A stretch of DNA of 64,000 nucleotides, from NCBI RefSeq assembly GCF_037572775.1, contig NZ_JBBHKA010000001.1, positions 3,100,001-3,164,000 of the forward strand, in the 5' to 3' direction. Shown piece after piece: positions 20,097 to 29,545 of this stretch. Position 1 is the first letter of the stretch, and every line of letters starts with the position of its first letter. The position numbers and the translations under genes were made by a program. The stretch comes from Ramlibacter sp. PS4R-6. GTDB taxonomy: Bacteria; Pseudomonadota; Gammaproteobacteria; Burkholderiales; Burkholderiaceae_C. A model generated the notes under the pieces. It was not told the DNA's origin and made no database searches. It was given only the letters and a program-made list of their open reading frames with translations.

Positions 20097-21050
20097 ATGA
20101 AGTTCATCCGCAACGTTTTGCTGTCGGTCACGGCGCTGCTCGCGTTCGGCGCGCTGGCGCAGAACATCTCCATCGCCACGGGCGGCACCGGTGGCGTGTA
20201 CTACCCGATGGGCGGCGGCCTCGCGGCCATCCTGTCGAAGTACGTGCCCGGCATGCAGGCCACCGCGGAAGTCACGGGCGGTTCCGTCGACAACCTGAAG
20301 CTCATCGAAACCGGCAAACCCTACGTGGGCTTCTCGATGGCCGATGCGGCGCTGGATGCCGCCAAGGGCGAGGACAAGTTCAAGGGCAAGAAGGTGCCGC
20401 TGAAGACGCTGGCCGTGCTGTACCCGAACCGCATGCACGTGGTGACGGTCGAAGGCAAGGGCATCAGCAAGTTCGCCGACCTCAAGGGCAAGCACGTGTC
20501 CACCGGCGCGCCGGGCAGCGCCACCGAAGTGATGGCCTTCCGCCTCATCGAGGCCGCGGGCCTGGACAAGGACAAGGACATGAAGCGCGAGCGCCTGAGC
20601 GCCGCCGAATCCGCCAACGCGCTGAAGGACGGCAAGATCGACGCCTTCTTCTGGGTCGGCGGCCTGCCCACCGCCGCGGTGACCGACCTGGCGAACACGC
20701 CGAGCACCAAGGTCAAGCTGATCGACCACGCGGACCTCGTGGCCGCGATGAACAAGAAGTACGGCAACCTCTACGTCGAGGACGTGATCCCCAAGGCCAT
20801 CTACAAGGGCATGGACGCCGACAACAAGCAGGCCACGGTGATGAACATCCTGGTCGCGCACGAAAGCATGGACGACAAGACGGCGTACAACATCGTCAAG
20901 ACCATCTTCGACAAGAAGGCGGAACTGGTGGCCGTGCACAAGGAAGCTGAGAACATCAAGCTGGAAAGCCAGAAGGCCGCTGCGTCCCCCGTGCCCTTCC
21001 ACCCCGGCGCGCTGAAGTACTTCGCCGAAAAGGGCGTCAAGGTCAACTGA
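20097..21050 (+). CDS. TAXI-family TRAP transporter solute-binding protein
   Basis: The gene encodes 317 residues with a cleavable signal peptide (after FGALA, about residue 20). The family signature follows: SIATGGTGGVYYPMGGGLA, with EVTGGSVDNLKLIETG downstream. TAXI receptors capture organic acids such as glutamate or 2-oxoglutarate-like ligands and deliver them to a fused TRAP permease. The AGGAGA site 7 bases upstream supports ATG at 20097 over the longer reading. It lies between pmdR and the fused permease gene. Confidence 0.9.
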   Translation: MKFIRNVLLSVTALLAFGALAQNISIATGGTGGVYYPMGGGLAAILSKYVPGMQATAEVTGGSVDNLKLIETGKPYVGFSMADAALDAAKGEDKFKGKKVPLKTLAVLYPNRMHVVTVEGKGISKFADLKGKHVSTGAPGSATEVMAFRLIEAAGLDKDKDMKRERLSAAESANALKDGKIDAFFWVGGLPTAAVTDLANTPSTKVKLIDHADLVAAMNKKYGNLYVEDVIPKAIYKGMDADNKQATVMNILVAHESMDDKTAYNIVKTIFDKKAELVAVHKEAENIKLESQKAAASPVPFHPGALKYFAEKGVKVN

Positions 21051-21063
21051 CCCGGCCGCCCGA

Positions 21064-23097
21064 GTGACCGACCCCAACCGCGCCGCGATCACCGAGGGCG
21101 TCAGCCAGTCGGCGCTGGAAAAGGCCGAGGAGTTCATCGAGCAGGAGGAAGGCGCCGCCAACAAGTTCCGCGGCGCGCTTGCCGTCTTCGTCACGCTGGT
21201 GGCCGTGGCGATGTCCACCTTCCACATGTACGCCGCGTACTCGATCGTGCCGACGCAGACGCTGCGGTACATCCACGTCGCGTTCGTGCTGTTCCTGTGC
21301 TTCCTGATGTTCCCGGTCGCACGGCGCTTCCGCCACCGGCTGATGTGGTGGGACGTGCTCGCGGCGCTGCTCGCGATCGGCGTCGCGGCCTACGCCATCC
21401 TGGGTGGGGACGATTTCACCGACCGCAACACCTCGCCCCAGGGGTGGGACATCGTCTTCGGCCTGGCGCTGCTGGCGCTGGTGCTCGAGGCCATGCGCCG
21501 CACCAACGGCTGGATCATGCCGGTGATCACGGGCTCCTTCATCGCCTACGCCATGCTCGGCCCCTGGCTGCCCGCGCCGTGGACGCACAAGGGCTACGAG
21601 ATCCCGCGCCTGATCGGCGTGATGTACATGACGCTGGAAGGAATCTTCGGGCCGGCGGTGGACGTGTCGTCGTCGCTCATCATCCTGTTCACCGTCTTCG
21701 GGGCCTTCCTGCAGTACTCGCAGGCGGGCAAGTTCTACATCGACTTCTCGTTCTCGGCGATGGGCGGAAAGCCAACGGGGGCCGGCCGCACGGTGGTGCT
21801 CGCGTCCTTCCTGCTCGGCGGGCCGTCGGGCTCGGGCGTGGCGACGACCGTGACGCTCGGCTCGGTCGCCTACCCCATGCTCGCGAAGGTCGGCTACGAG
21901 AAGAACGCCGCGGGCGGGCTGCTCGCCGCGGGCGGCCTGGGCGCGATCATCTCGCCGCCGGTGCTGGGCGCGGCGGCCTTCCTGATCGCCGAGTTCCTGA
22001 AGATCTCCTACATCGACGTGCTGCTGATGGCGTCGATCCCCACCCTGCTCTTCTACTTCGCGCTGTTCCTGATGGTGGAGATCGACGCGCGCAAGTACGG
22101 CATGAAGGACGCCACCTTCACCAAGGTCGACAGCGTGTGGAACCTCACGCGCAAGTACTGGTTCCACTTCCTGTCGCTGGTGTCCATCGTCGCCTTCATG
22201 CTGTGGGGCTTCTCGCCGGTGCTGTCGGTGTTCTGGGCCACCGTCGTGTCGTTCTTCACCAGCTTCCTGCGCCGCGACACCTCGCTCATCCCGTGGGACA
22301 TCTTCTCCGCCCCAGGCCCCCTGTGGCGCAAGTTCCTCGACTCGGGCTTCATGAAGGCGATGGAGGGCGGCTCCATCGGCATGCTCAACGTGGGCGCCAC
22401 GTGTGCGGGCGCGGGCATCATCGTCGGCGTGGTCACCCTCACGGGCCTGGGGCTGAAGTTCAGCTCCATCGTGATCGCGTACGCCGGCGGCTCGCTGCTG
22501 CTCACGGCCATCTTCACGTCGCTCGTGGTGTGGATCGTCGGGCTGGCCGTTCCGGTCACTGCCTCGTACATCATCTGCGCCGTGATCGCCGCGCCCGCGC
22601 TGATCAAGCTCGGCGTGCCGGACTTCGCGGCGCACATGTTCATCTTCTATTACGCCGTGCTGTCGGAGGTGTCGCCGCCCACGGCGCTGTCGCCGTTCGC
22701 CGCGGCCGCGATCACCGGCGGCGACCCGTACAAGACGACGATGCAGTGCTGGAAGTACACGGTGCCCGCCTTCCTCGTGCCCTTCATGTTCGTGCTCGAC
22801 CCGAGCGGCCAGGGCTTGTTGCTCATGGGCTCGTCCAAGGCACTGGCCGGCGCGAGCTGGTGGAGCATCGCCGAGGTGTCGCTCACCGCCGCCATCGGCA
22901 TCGCGTCGCTCGCGGCCGGCTTCCAGGGCTGGGCGCTGCGCAAGACGACCAACGTGGAGCGCGGCCTGTTCCTCGCCGCCGGCTTCGCGCTGGTCTACCC
23001 GACGCTCATCGCCGACCTCGTCGGCCTGGCGCTCTTCATCGCCGCCGCTGCGATGCAGGTGCTCAGGCGATCGCCCAGAGCAGCGCCGTCAGCGTGA
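21064..23097 (+). CDS. TRAP transporter fused permease (DctQ-DctM type)
   Basis: This 677-residue membrane protein fuses a four-helix DctQ-like domain (about residues 35-200) to a DctM-like permease, the usual partner of TAXI receptors. DctM marks include LLGGPSGSGVATTVTLGSVAYP and AAGGLGAIISPPVLGAAAFLIAE. Translation starts at a GTG 13 bp after the receptor gene. The last 35 bp overlap the convergent AEC transporter gene. Confidence 0.92.
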   Translation: MTDPNRAAITEGVSQSALEKAEEFIEQEEGAANKFRGALAVFVTLVAVAMSTFHMYAAYSIVPTQTLRYIHVAFVLFLCFLMFPVARRFRHRLMWWDVLAALLAIGVAAYAILGGDDFTDRNTSPQGWDIVFGLALLALVLEAMRRTNGWIMPVITGSFIAYAMLGPWLPAPWTHKGYEIPRLIGVMYMTLEGIFGPAVDVSSSLIILFTVFGAFLQYSQAGKFYIDFSFSAMGGKPTGAGRTVVLASFLLGGPSGSGVATTVTLGSVAYPMLAKVGYEKNAAGGLLAAGGLGAIISPPVLGAAAFLIAEFLKISYIDVLLMASIPTLLFYFALFLMVEIDARKYGMKDATFTKVDSVWNLTRKYWFHFLSLVSIVAFMLWGFSPVLSVFWATVVSFFTSFLRRDTSLIPWDIFSAPGPLWRKFLDSGFMKAMEGGSIGMLNVGATCAGAGIIVGVVTLTGLGLKFSSIVIAYAGGSLLLTAIFTSLVVWIVGLAVPVTASYIICAVIAAPALIKLGVPDFAAHMFIFYYAVLSEVSPPTALSPFAAAAITGGDPYKTTMQCWKYTVPAFLVPFMFVLDPSGQGLLLMGSSKALAGASWWSIAEVSLTAAIGIASLAAGFQGWALRKTTNVERGLFLAAGFALVYPTLIADLVGLALFIAAAAMQVLRRSPRAAPSA

Positions 23098-23989
23098 AGA
23101 ACGACGCGACGGTCGTGCCCAGCTGGGCAGCCGCCGCCATGCCGTCGTGGCCGTGCTTCTGCGCGAGGATCGGGTAAATCCCCAGCATCGGCACGGCGGC
23201 CATCAGGATCACGGCGACCTGCAGCTCGCGCGCCATCGGCGGCAGCAGGTACACGAGGCCGCACACCAGCAGCGGGTGCAGGAGCAGCTTGCCGACCGCG
23301 ATCACGGCGACGTCGCGCTTCATGCCGCCGATGTGGATGCCGACCAGCGAACCGCCGATGACGAAGAGCGAGATCGCGCCGGTCGACATCGCCAGCAGGT
23401 TCACCGCCTTGGCGACCGGCTCGGGCAGGTGCCATCCGAAGAGCGAGAAGGCAAAACCGGATGCGATGCCCCAGATCATGGGGTTGCGCGACAAGGCCTT
23501 GAGCGACTGGCGCATCGCCGCGCCCAGCGAGCCCGAGCCGCCGCTGTCGGCGATGGCCAGCGCCAGCGGCAGCAGGATGAAGTTCTCCACCACCATCGCC
23601 AGCGCCAGCCCGATGCCGGCCGTCGCCGCGCCGAACGCCTGCGCCACCAGCGGGAACCCGATGAAGCCGCTGTTGGGGCACGACATCCCCATGCCGACGA
23701 TGGCGCTCGCGGAGACGGACTTGTGCGCGAAGCGGCGCGCCCACAGGATGCCCAGCAGCATCGCCAGCACGCCGCCGCTCGCATAGGCCGCGACGAACAC
23801 CGGGTTGAGCACCTCGGCCACGCTGCGCTGCGACAGCGCGTTGAACAAGAGCGCGGGCAAGGCAATGTTGATCACGTACTTGCCGAACACGCGCATCTCG
23901 GCACGCTCGAACAGGCCGATGCGCGTGGCCACGTAGCCCGCGGCGATGACCAGGAAGATCGGGCCGGTGAGCGCGAGGACCGCGAGCAC
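23063..23989 (-). CDS. AEC (auxin efflux carrier) family transporter
   Basis: This 308-residue protein has about ten hydrophobic helices in two inverted halves. It carries the family-typical NIALPALLFNAL and GMSCPNSGFIGFPL motifs, the latter being the broken-helix region. AEC members in bacteria move organic acids such as malate or malonate. It starts 1 bp after the DUF1932 gene and is therefore the last gene of the seven-gene liv-type operon. Its 3' end overlaps the convergent TRAP gene. Confidence 0.88.
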   Translation of the reverse strand: MLAVLALTGPIFLVIAAGYVATRIGLFERAEMRVFGKYVINIALPALLFNALSQRSVAEVLNPVFVAAYASGGVLAMLLGILWARRFAHKSVSASAIVGMGMSCPNSGFIGFPLVAQAFGAATAGIGLALAMVVENFILLPLALAIADSGGSGSLGAAMRQSLKALSRNPMIWGIASGFAFSLFGWHLPEPVAKAVNLLAMSTGAISLFVIGGSLVGIHIGGMKRDVAVIAVGKLLLHPLLVCGLVYLLPPMARELQVAVILMAAVPMLGIYPILAQKHGHDGMAAAAQLGTTVASFFTLTALLWAIA

Positions 23990-23990
23990 G

Positions 23991-24893
23991 TCAGCGCTTG
24001 CGGGCGGCCAGCAGCCGGTCGGCGTACTCCTGCCAGCGCGCGCCCTTGGCGACGTCCTTGAACGTGCCCTCCTTCGCCTGGTCCGCGACCCACTGCTGCT
24101 TGTCGGCGATGGCCGCCGTCATGAGCGGATCGAAGCCGGCCTCTCGCACGGTGTTCGCTGCTTCGCGCATCTCCTCGGCGCGGCGCTTGCCGTGCTCGAC
24201 GACGCGGCTGAAGAAGTAGGCGCCCTGCTTGTCCCAGTCGATGCTCGGAAAGGTCTCGCGCAGCGTCGGCAGCACGTGGTCCTCGACGCCGTAGGCCCGC
24301 GCGGTCGCGTAGCTCTCGATCACCAGGGCCTCGAGGCCCTTGATCATCACGCTGCGGCACATCTTGATCGCGCTGGCCACGCCCAGCTTGTCGCTGACGG
24401 CCTTGGCGTCCATGCCCCAGGACTGAAGCAGCGGCGCGAGGTCGGCCGCCCGCGCGCCGCCGAGCAGCATGGGCACCTGGATGCCGTAAGGCGGCACCGA
24501 GGTCATCACGCCCGCCTCGACGTACTGCGCGCCGGCGGCTTCGATCGCGGCCGCGGCCTTCTGCTTGGTGCCGGGCGACGCGGAATTGAGGTCGAGGAAG
24601 AGCGCGCCGCGCCGGACGGACTTCGCCGCCTCTTCGGCGACCGCGAGCGTGTTGGAGGCCGTCACCGCCGAGATCACGAGATCGCTGGCTTCGCACAGCT
24701 CGCGCATCGAACCATGCGCCGTCACGCCTGCGTCCCCCGCGTGCGCCAACTCCGCGTCGCGCGTGGCCGCTTGCGCGAACTTCAGGTCCCAGGCGCCCAT
24801 CGCGCGCACCCGGTCCTTCAGGCCCTTCGAGAAGATCTTGCCGACCTCGCCGTAGCCGACGACGCCGATGCGTGCGATGTCCAGGGTGCTCAT
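23991..24893 (-). CDS. NAD(P)-dependent oxidoreductase of the 6PGDH/beta-hydroxyacid type with DUF1932 domain
   Basis: The 300-residue protein has an N-terminal Rossmann fold (IGVVGYGEVGKIFSKGL) and a DUF1932 C-terminal domain with the conserved SAIKMCRSVMIKGLEAL segment holding the catalytic-type Lys. Family members reduce or oxidise 2-/3-hydroxy acids, but this subgroup is not well characterised. ATG at 24893 gives MSTLDIARIGVVG; the upstream in-frame part overlaps livF and is rejected. Position between livF and an organic-acid permease suggests it acts on the imported compound. Confidence 0.82.
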   Translation of the reverse strand: MSTLDIARIGVVGYGEVGKIFSKGLKDRVRAMGAWDLKFAQAATRDAELAHAGDAGVTAHGSMRELCEASDLVISAVTASNTLAVAEEAAKSVRRGALFLDLNSASPGTKQKAAAAIEAAGAQYVEAGVMTSVPPYGIQVPMLLGGARAADLAPLLQSWGMDAKAVSDKLGVASAIKMCRSVMIKGLEALVIESYATARAYGVEDHVLPTLRETFPSIDWDKQGAYFFSRVVEHGKRRAEEMREAANTVREAGFDPLMTAAIADKQQWVADQAKEGTFKDVAKGARWQEYADRLLAARKR

Positions 24894-24897
24894 GGCT

Positions 24898-25594
24898 TCA
24901 TCGTGCCACACCGAGCAGGCGGTCGAGCAAGTCGGGCGAGCGCAGCAACGCATCGGCCGGGCTGGCGTGGACCACGGTGCCGCGATCGAGCACGATGGCG
25001 CGGTGCGAGATGCGCAGGATCGCCTGCGGATGCTGCTCCACGATGATCGCGGCCAGGCCCTCCTCGCGCGTGATGCGCTCGATGGCCTTCAGCAGCTCGG
25101 CGACGATGATCGGCGCCAGGCCTTCCAGCGGTTCGTCGAGCAGCAGCACCTTGGGGTTGACCACCAGCGCCCGGCCGACCGCCAGCATCTGCTGCTCGCC
25201 GCCCGACAGCTGCGTGCCCAGGTTCGTCTTGCGCTCGGCCAGGCGCGGGAACATCTCGTAGACGCGCTCCGGGGCCCAGCGGCCCGGGCGCGCGACCGCC
25301 GTGAGGTTCTCGTGCACCGTGAGCGACTTGAAGATGTTGCGCTCCTGCGGCACCCAGCCGATGCCTGCGGCCGCCCGCAGGTGCGACGGCAGCTTGTGCA
25401 GCTCGGCGCCGCCCAGGGTGATGGAACCGGCGTGCTGGCGCGTCGACCCGGCCAGCGTGTTGATCAAGGTGGTCTTGCCCGTGCCATTGCGGCCGAGCAG
25501 CGCGAGCGTCTGGCCTTCGCCCAGCTCGAACGACACGCCGTTGAGCACCACCGCCTCGCCATAGCCGGCGCTGAGGTTGTCCACGCGCAGCAGT

Positions 25595-25602
<8 letters not shown>
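24898..25602 (-). CDS. livF: Branched-chain amino acid-type ABC transporter ATP-binding protein LivF
   Basis: This 234-residue ATPase has Walker A GRNGTGKTT, the LSGGEQQ signature and Walker B VLLLDEPLEGL, all typical of LivF in HAAT-family importers. It works with LivG as a heterodimer below LivHM. The first 8 bp overlap livG. The system need not carry leucine: related HAAT systems import aromatic acids, amides and urea, and the divergent vanAB makes an aromatic ligand possible. Confidence 0.93.
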
Positions 25603-26349
<747 letters not shown>

Positions 26350-26353
<4 letters not shown>

Positions 26354-27306
26354 CGCTTCCACCAGGTCCATGGCTTGAAGAGGCGGTCACGCCCCACGAG
26401 CACCAGCACCACCAGGAACAGGCCCAGCCAGAACGTCCAGTACTGCGGGGTGATCGACGACAGCAGGTCCTGCATGATCTTGAAGACGACGGCGCCCACG
26501 ACGCCGCCGTACAGCCAGCCCGTGCCCCCCACGACCAGCATCAGCATCAGGTCGGCGGAACGGTGGAACTCGAAGACGTCCAGCGACGAGAAGCCGGAAG
26601 TCTGCGTGAACAGCGCGCCGGCCGCGCCCGCGATCGCCGCAGCCAGCGTGTACACCGACACGAGCCGCGCGTGCACCGGGATGCCGATGGCCATGGCCCG
26701 CAGGCGGTTGTCGCGGATGGCCTTCAGCGTGGCGCCATAGGGCGAATTCACGATGCGCCGCGCGATGAAGAAGAGCACCAGCAGCACCGCCAGCGAGTAA
26801 AACACCGCCGTGCGGCCCGCGAGGTCGAAGGCGAACTGGCCGAGCACGGGCGAGAACACCAGCCCCTGGATGCCGTCGGTGCCGCCGGTCAGCCAGTCGA
26901 GCTTGTTCGCGAGCTCCAGCAGGATCAGCGCCACGCCCAGGGTCACCATCAGCCGCGTGAGGTCGGTGCCGCGCAGGATCGTGAAGCTCGCCGCGAGCCC
27001 GAGTACCGCCGACGCTGCCATGGCGACGACGAGCCCGAGGTGCGGGTCGGGGTTGATGTGCTTGCAGAACAGCGCGGCGGTGTAGGCGCCGAGGCCGAAG
27101 AAGGCCGCGTGCCCCAGCGACACGATGCCCGCGTACCCGAGCACGAGGTCCAGCGACACCGCGAACAGCGCGATGATCGCGATCTCGTTCACGATGAGCG
27201 CGGTGCTCGGCACGAGCAGCGGCACGGCGAACGCCGCCAGCCACAGGAGCGGCTCCCACCACTTGACCTTCGCCGTGGCGAGCAATGACTTCTGCGCGTC
27301 GGTCAT
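26350..27306 (-). CDS. livM: Branched-chain amino acid-type ABC transporter permease LivM
   Basis: The 318-residue permease has about nine hydrophobic helices and the LivM signatures YAGIVSLGHAAFFGLGAYTAAL and GAALxAIRDNRLRAMAIG-like loop (here ATLKAIRDNRLRAMAIG). The gene overlaps livH and livG by 4 bp each. A much longer in-frame reading extends upstream over livH but is a shadow; MTDAQKSLL at 27306 is the sensible start. Confidence 0.92.
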
Positions 27307-28178
27307 GCCTTGCCGCCCTGGCGCACGAACAGGCCCTGCGGGCGCCACAGCAGGATCACGATCATCAGCACGTAGACGATGAACGCGCCCATCTTGGGGA
27401 TGTAGTACTTGCCGGCCACGTCCGCGATCCCGAGCAGCAGCGCGGCGAGCAGCGGGCCGGTGATGGACGACGTGCCGCCGACGGCCACCACGATCAGGAA
27501 ATAGATCATGAACTTGAGCGGGAAGCTCGGGTCCAGGCCCAGCACTTCCGCGCCCAGCGCGCCGCCCAGGCCCGCCAGGCCCGAGCCGAACGCGAAGGTG
27601 GAGAGGAATACCACGTTGACGTTGATGCCCATGCCCGCGGCGACGCGCTGGTCGTCGACGGAGGCGCGCAGGCGGCTGCCGAAGCGCGTGCGCGACAGGA
27701 TCCACTGCAGCAGCACGGTGAGCGCCGCGCAGATCACGATGATGAACAGGCGGTAATGCCCCATGCCCAGCGTCCAGGCACCGCTGCCGAGCTCGGTACG
27801 GCCCTTCAGCCATTCGGGCAGGTGCAGGATCTGCTGCGTGGAGCCGACGAAGTAGTCGACCGCCGCCACCGACATGAACACCAGGCCGATGGAGAACAGC
27901 ACCTGGTCCAGGTGCGGCTTGCTGTACAGCGGCCGGTACAGCGTGCGCTCGAGCACGGCCCCCAGCAGCGCCGCGCCCGCGAAGGCGAGCGGCAGGCACA
28001 AGAGGAACGGCACGCCGGCGCGCTGCATCAGCAGCACCGTGATGTAGCCACCCACCATCGCGAACGCCCCGTGCGCGAGGTTGATGAAGTTCATCAGGCC
28101 CATCGTCACCGCCAGGCCGACGGCGAGGATGAACAGCAGCATGCCGTAGGCGATGCCGTCGAAGAGGATGGTCAGCAT
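27303..28178 (-). CDS. livH: Branched-chain amino acid-type ABC transporter permease LivH
   Basis: The 291-residue permease has the LivH pattern: the N-terminal LTILFDGIAYGMLLFILAVG helix, MNFINLAHGAFAMVGGY, and the cytoplasmic loop SRTRFGSRLRASVDDQRVAAGMG that contacts the ATPases. ATG at 28178 is favoured over an in-frame start 13 codons upstream, because that extension is encoded by the palindromic repeat between livK and livH. Confidence 0.92.
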   Translation of the reverse strand: MLTILFDGIAYGMLLFILAVGLAVTMGLMNFINLAHGAFAMVGGYITVLLMQRAGVPFLLCLPLAFAGAALLGAVLERTLYRPLYSKPHLDQVLFSIGLVFMSVAAVDYFVGSTQQILHLPEWLKGRTELGSGAWTLGMGHYRLFIIVICAALTVLLQWILSRTRFGSRLRASVDDQRVAAGMGINVNVVFLSTFAFGSGLAGLGGALGAEVLGLDPSFPLKFMIYFLIVVAVGGTSSITGPLLAALLLGIADVAGKYYIPKMGAFIVYVLMIVILLWRPQGLFVRQGGKA

Positions 28179-28192
28179 GTGAAAGACACTGG

Positions 28193-28232
28193 ATCCCGGC
28201 CTGCGCCGGGATGACACGGCTTGTGCCGTGTC
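28193..28232. repeat. Two tandem perfect hairpins (REP-like) between livK and livH
   Basis: Hairpin 1 is ATCCCGGC-CTGC-GCCGGGAT (28193-28212). Hairpin 2 is GACACGGC-TTGT-GCCGTGTC (28213-28232). Each has an 8-bp perfect stem and 4-nt loop, and they abut with no spacing. Hairpin 1 is the widespread proteobacterial palindrome whose translation gives CHPGxGRDP. The second overlaps the livK stop codon. Such elements often protect upstream mRNA, giving more binding protein than permease. Confidence 0.8.
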
Positions 28233-29403
28233 ACTTCGTCTTGCCCGGGTCCTTGACGTCCTTGATCACGTCGAACTCGGTGTTCCACAGCTGGCCGTCC
28301 TTGCGTTCCACCTTGCGCAAGTAGATGTTCTGCACGACGTCGCGGGTCTGCGCGTCGATGAACACCGGGCCGCGCGGGCTTTCGAAGATCTGGCCCTTCA
28401 TGGCCGCGAGCAGCGCATCGCCGCCGCCCTTGCCGCCGGTCTTCTTCAGCGCTTCGTAGATCACGCGCATGCCGTCGTAGCCGCCCACCGACATGAAGTT
28501 CGGGCGCAGGTTGTTGTTGGCCTTCATGAAGGCCTCGACGTACTTCTTGTTCGCGGCCGACGGGTGCGCCGTCGAGTAGTGGTGCGAGGTGACCACGCCC
28601 AGGGCGACGTCGCCCATGTCGTTGAGCTGGTCGTCGTCCGTCACGTCGCCCGTGCCGATCAGGCGGATGCCCGCCTTGTCCATGCCGCGCTCGCCGAACT
28701 GCTTCATCACCGCCGCGCCCGCGCCGGAGGGCACGAAGACGAACAGCGCGTCGGGCTTGAGGTCGCGCACCTTCTGCAGGAAAGGCGCGAAGTCGGGGTT
28801 GCGCAGCGGCACGCGCAGCTTGTCGACGACCTTGCCGCCGTTGAAGATGAAGCGCTCGCTGAAGAACCGTTCGGCGTCGATGCCCGGGCCGTAGTCGGTG
28901 ACGAGCGTGACGACCGTCTTGATGTTGTTCTTGGGCGCCCAGTCGCCCATTGCGACGGACGCTTGCGGCAGCGTGAAGCTCGTGCGCACGACGTAGGGCG
29001 ACGCTTCGGTGATGCTCGACGTCGCGGCGGCCATCACGACCAGCGGCGTCTTCGATTGCGTGGCGATGGGCGCGACGGCCAGCGCCGAGGGGGTGATGCC
29101 GAAGCCCGCCACCACGTCCACCTTGTCGTTGACGATCAGCTCCTGGCCGATGCGGCGCGTCACGTCGGGCAGGCTGGTGTCGTCCTTCAGGATCACCTCG
29201 ACCTTGCGGCCCGCGACGGTGCTGCCGTTCTGCGCGATCCACAGCTTGACGGCGGCGTCGATCTGGCGGCCCGTGGTGGCCTGCTGGCCCGTCATCGGCA
29301 GGATCAGGCCGATCTTGAACGGGGTGCCTTGCGCGAAGGATGAGCAGGACACCGCAACCACGGCGGCGGCCGCGGCCGCGCGAAGGATCGTTCTCTTGTG
29401 CAT
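28231..29403 (-). CDS. livK: ABC transporter substrate-binding protein LivK-like (HAAT family)
   Basis: This 390-residue periplasmic receptor has a signal peptide ending after FAQ (about residue 25) and the type-I binding fold, with FKIGLILPMTGQQATTGRQ at the mature start. Two lobes linked by the usual hinges follow. Family members bind leucine-type amino acids, amides or aromatic acids; the sequence of this one resembles the groups found beside aromatic catabolic genes. A CAGGAGACA site supports the start. It is the first gene of a seven-gene operon and is divergent from vanA. Confidence 0.9.
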   Translation of the reverse strand: MHKRTILRAAAAAAVVAVSCSSFAQGTPFKIGLILPMTGQQATTGRQIDAAVKLWIAQNGSTVAGRKVEVILKDDTSLPDVTRRIGQELIVNDKVDVVAGFGITPSALAVAPIATQSKTPLVVMAAATSSITEASPYVVRTSFTLPQASVAMGDWAPKNNIKTVVTLVTDYGPGIDAERFFSERFIFNGGKVVDKLRVPLRNPDFAPFLQKVRDLKPDALFVFVPSGAGAAVMKQFGERGMDKAGIRLIGTGDVTDDDQLNDMGDVALGVVTSHHYSTAHPSAANKKYVEAFMKANNNLRPNFMSVGGYDGMRVIYEALKKTGGKGGGDALLAAMKGQIFESPRGPVFIDAQTRDVVQNIYLRKVERKDGQLWNTEFDVIKDVKDPGKTK

Positions 29404-29466
29404 GTTGTCTCCTGGAGGGTGCCCGGATTGTCCCTTCGCGGCCCCATGCCGCAAAGGCTAGTCCTG

Positions 29467-29492
29467 TCTAGCAGTTATGCGCAATTTTGATA
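29467..29492. promoter_or_regulatory. Candidate PmdR-type operator upstream of vanAB
   Basis: TCTAGCAGTTATGC (29467-29480) matches the block in front of the pmd operon at 13 of 14 positions. The following bases (to 29492) give a weaker right half, TGATA instead of GCATA, with the same 7-bp gap. It lies 65 bp from the vanA start and 63 bp from the divergent livK start, suitable for control of either or both. The similarity is seen directly; binding by the pmd LysR protein is inferred. Confidence 0.6.
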
Positions 29493-29545
29493 TCGAAGTC
29501 ACGGGGGTGAGCACTATGCTTTGCCATCCCCTGGAGACGCCTCCC

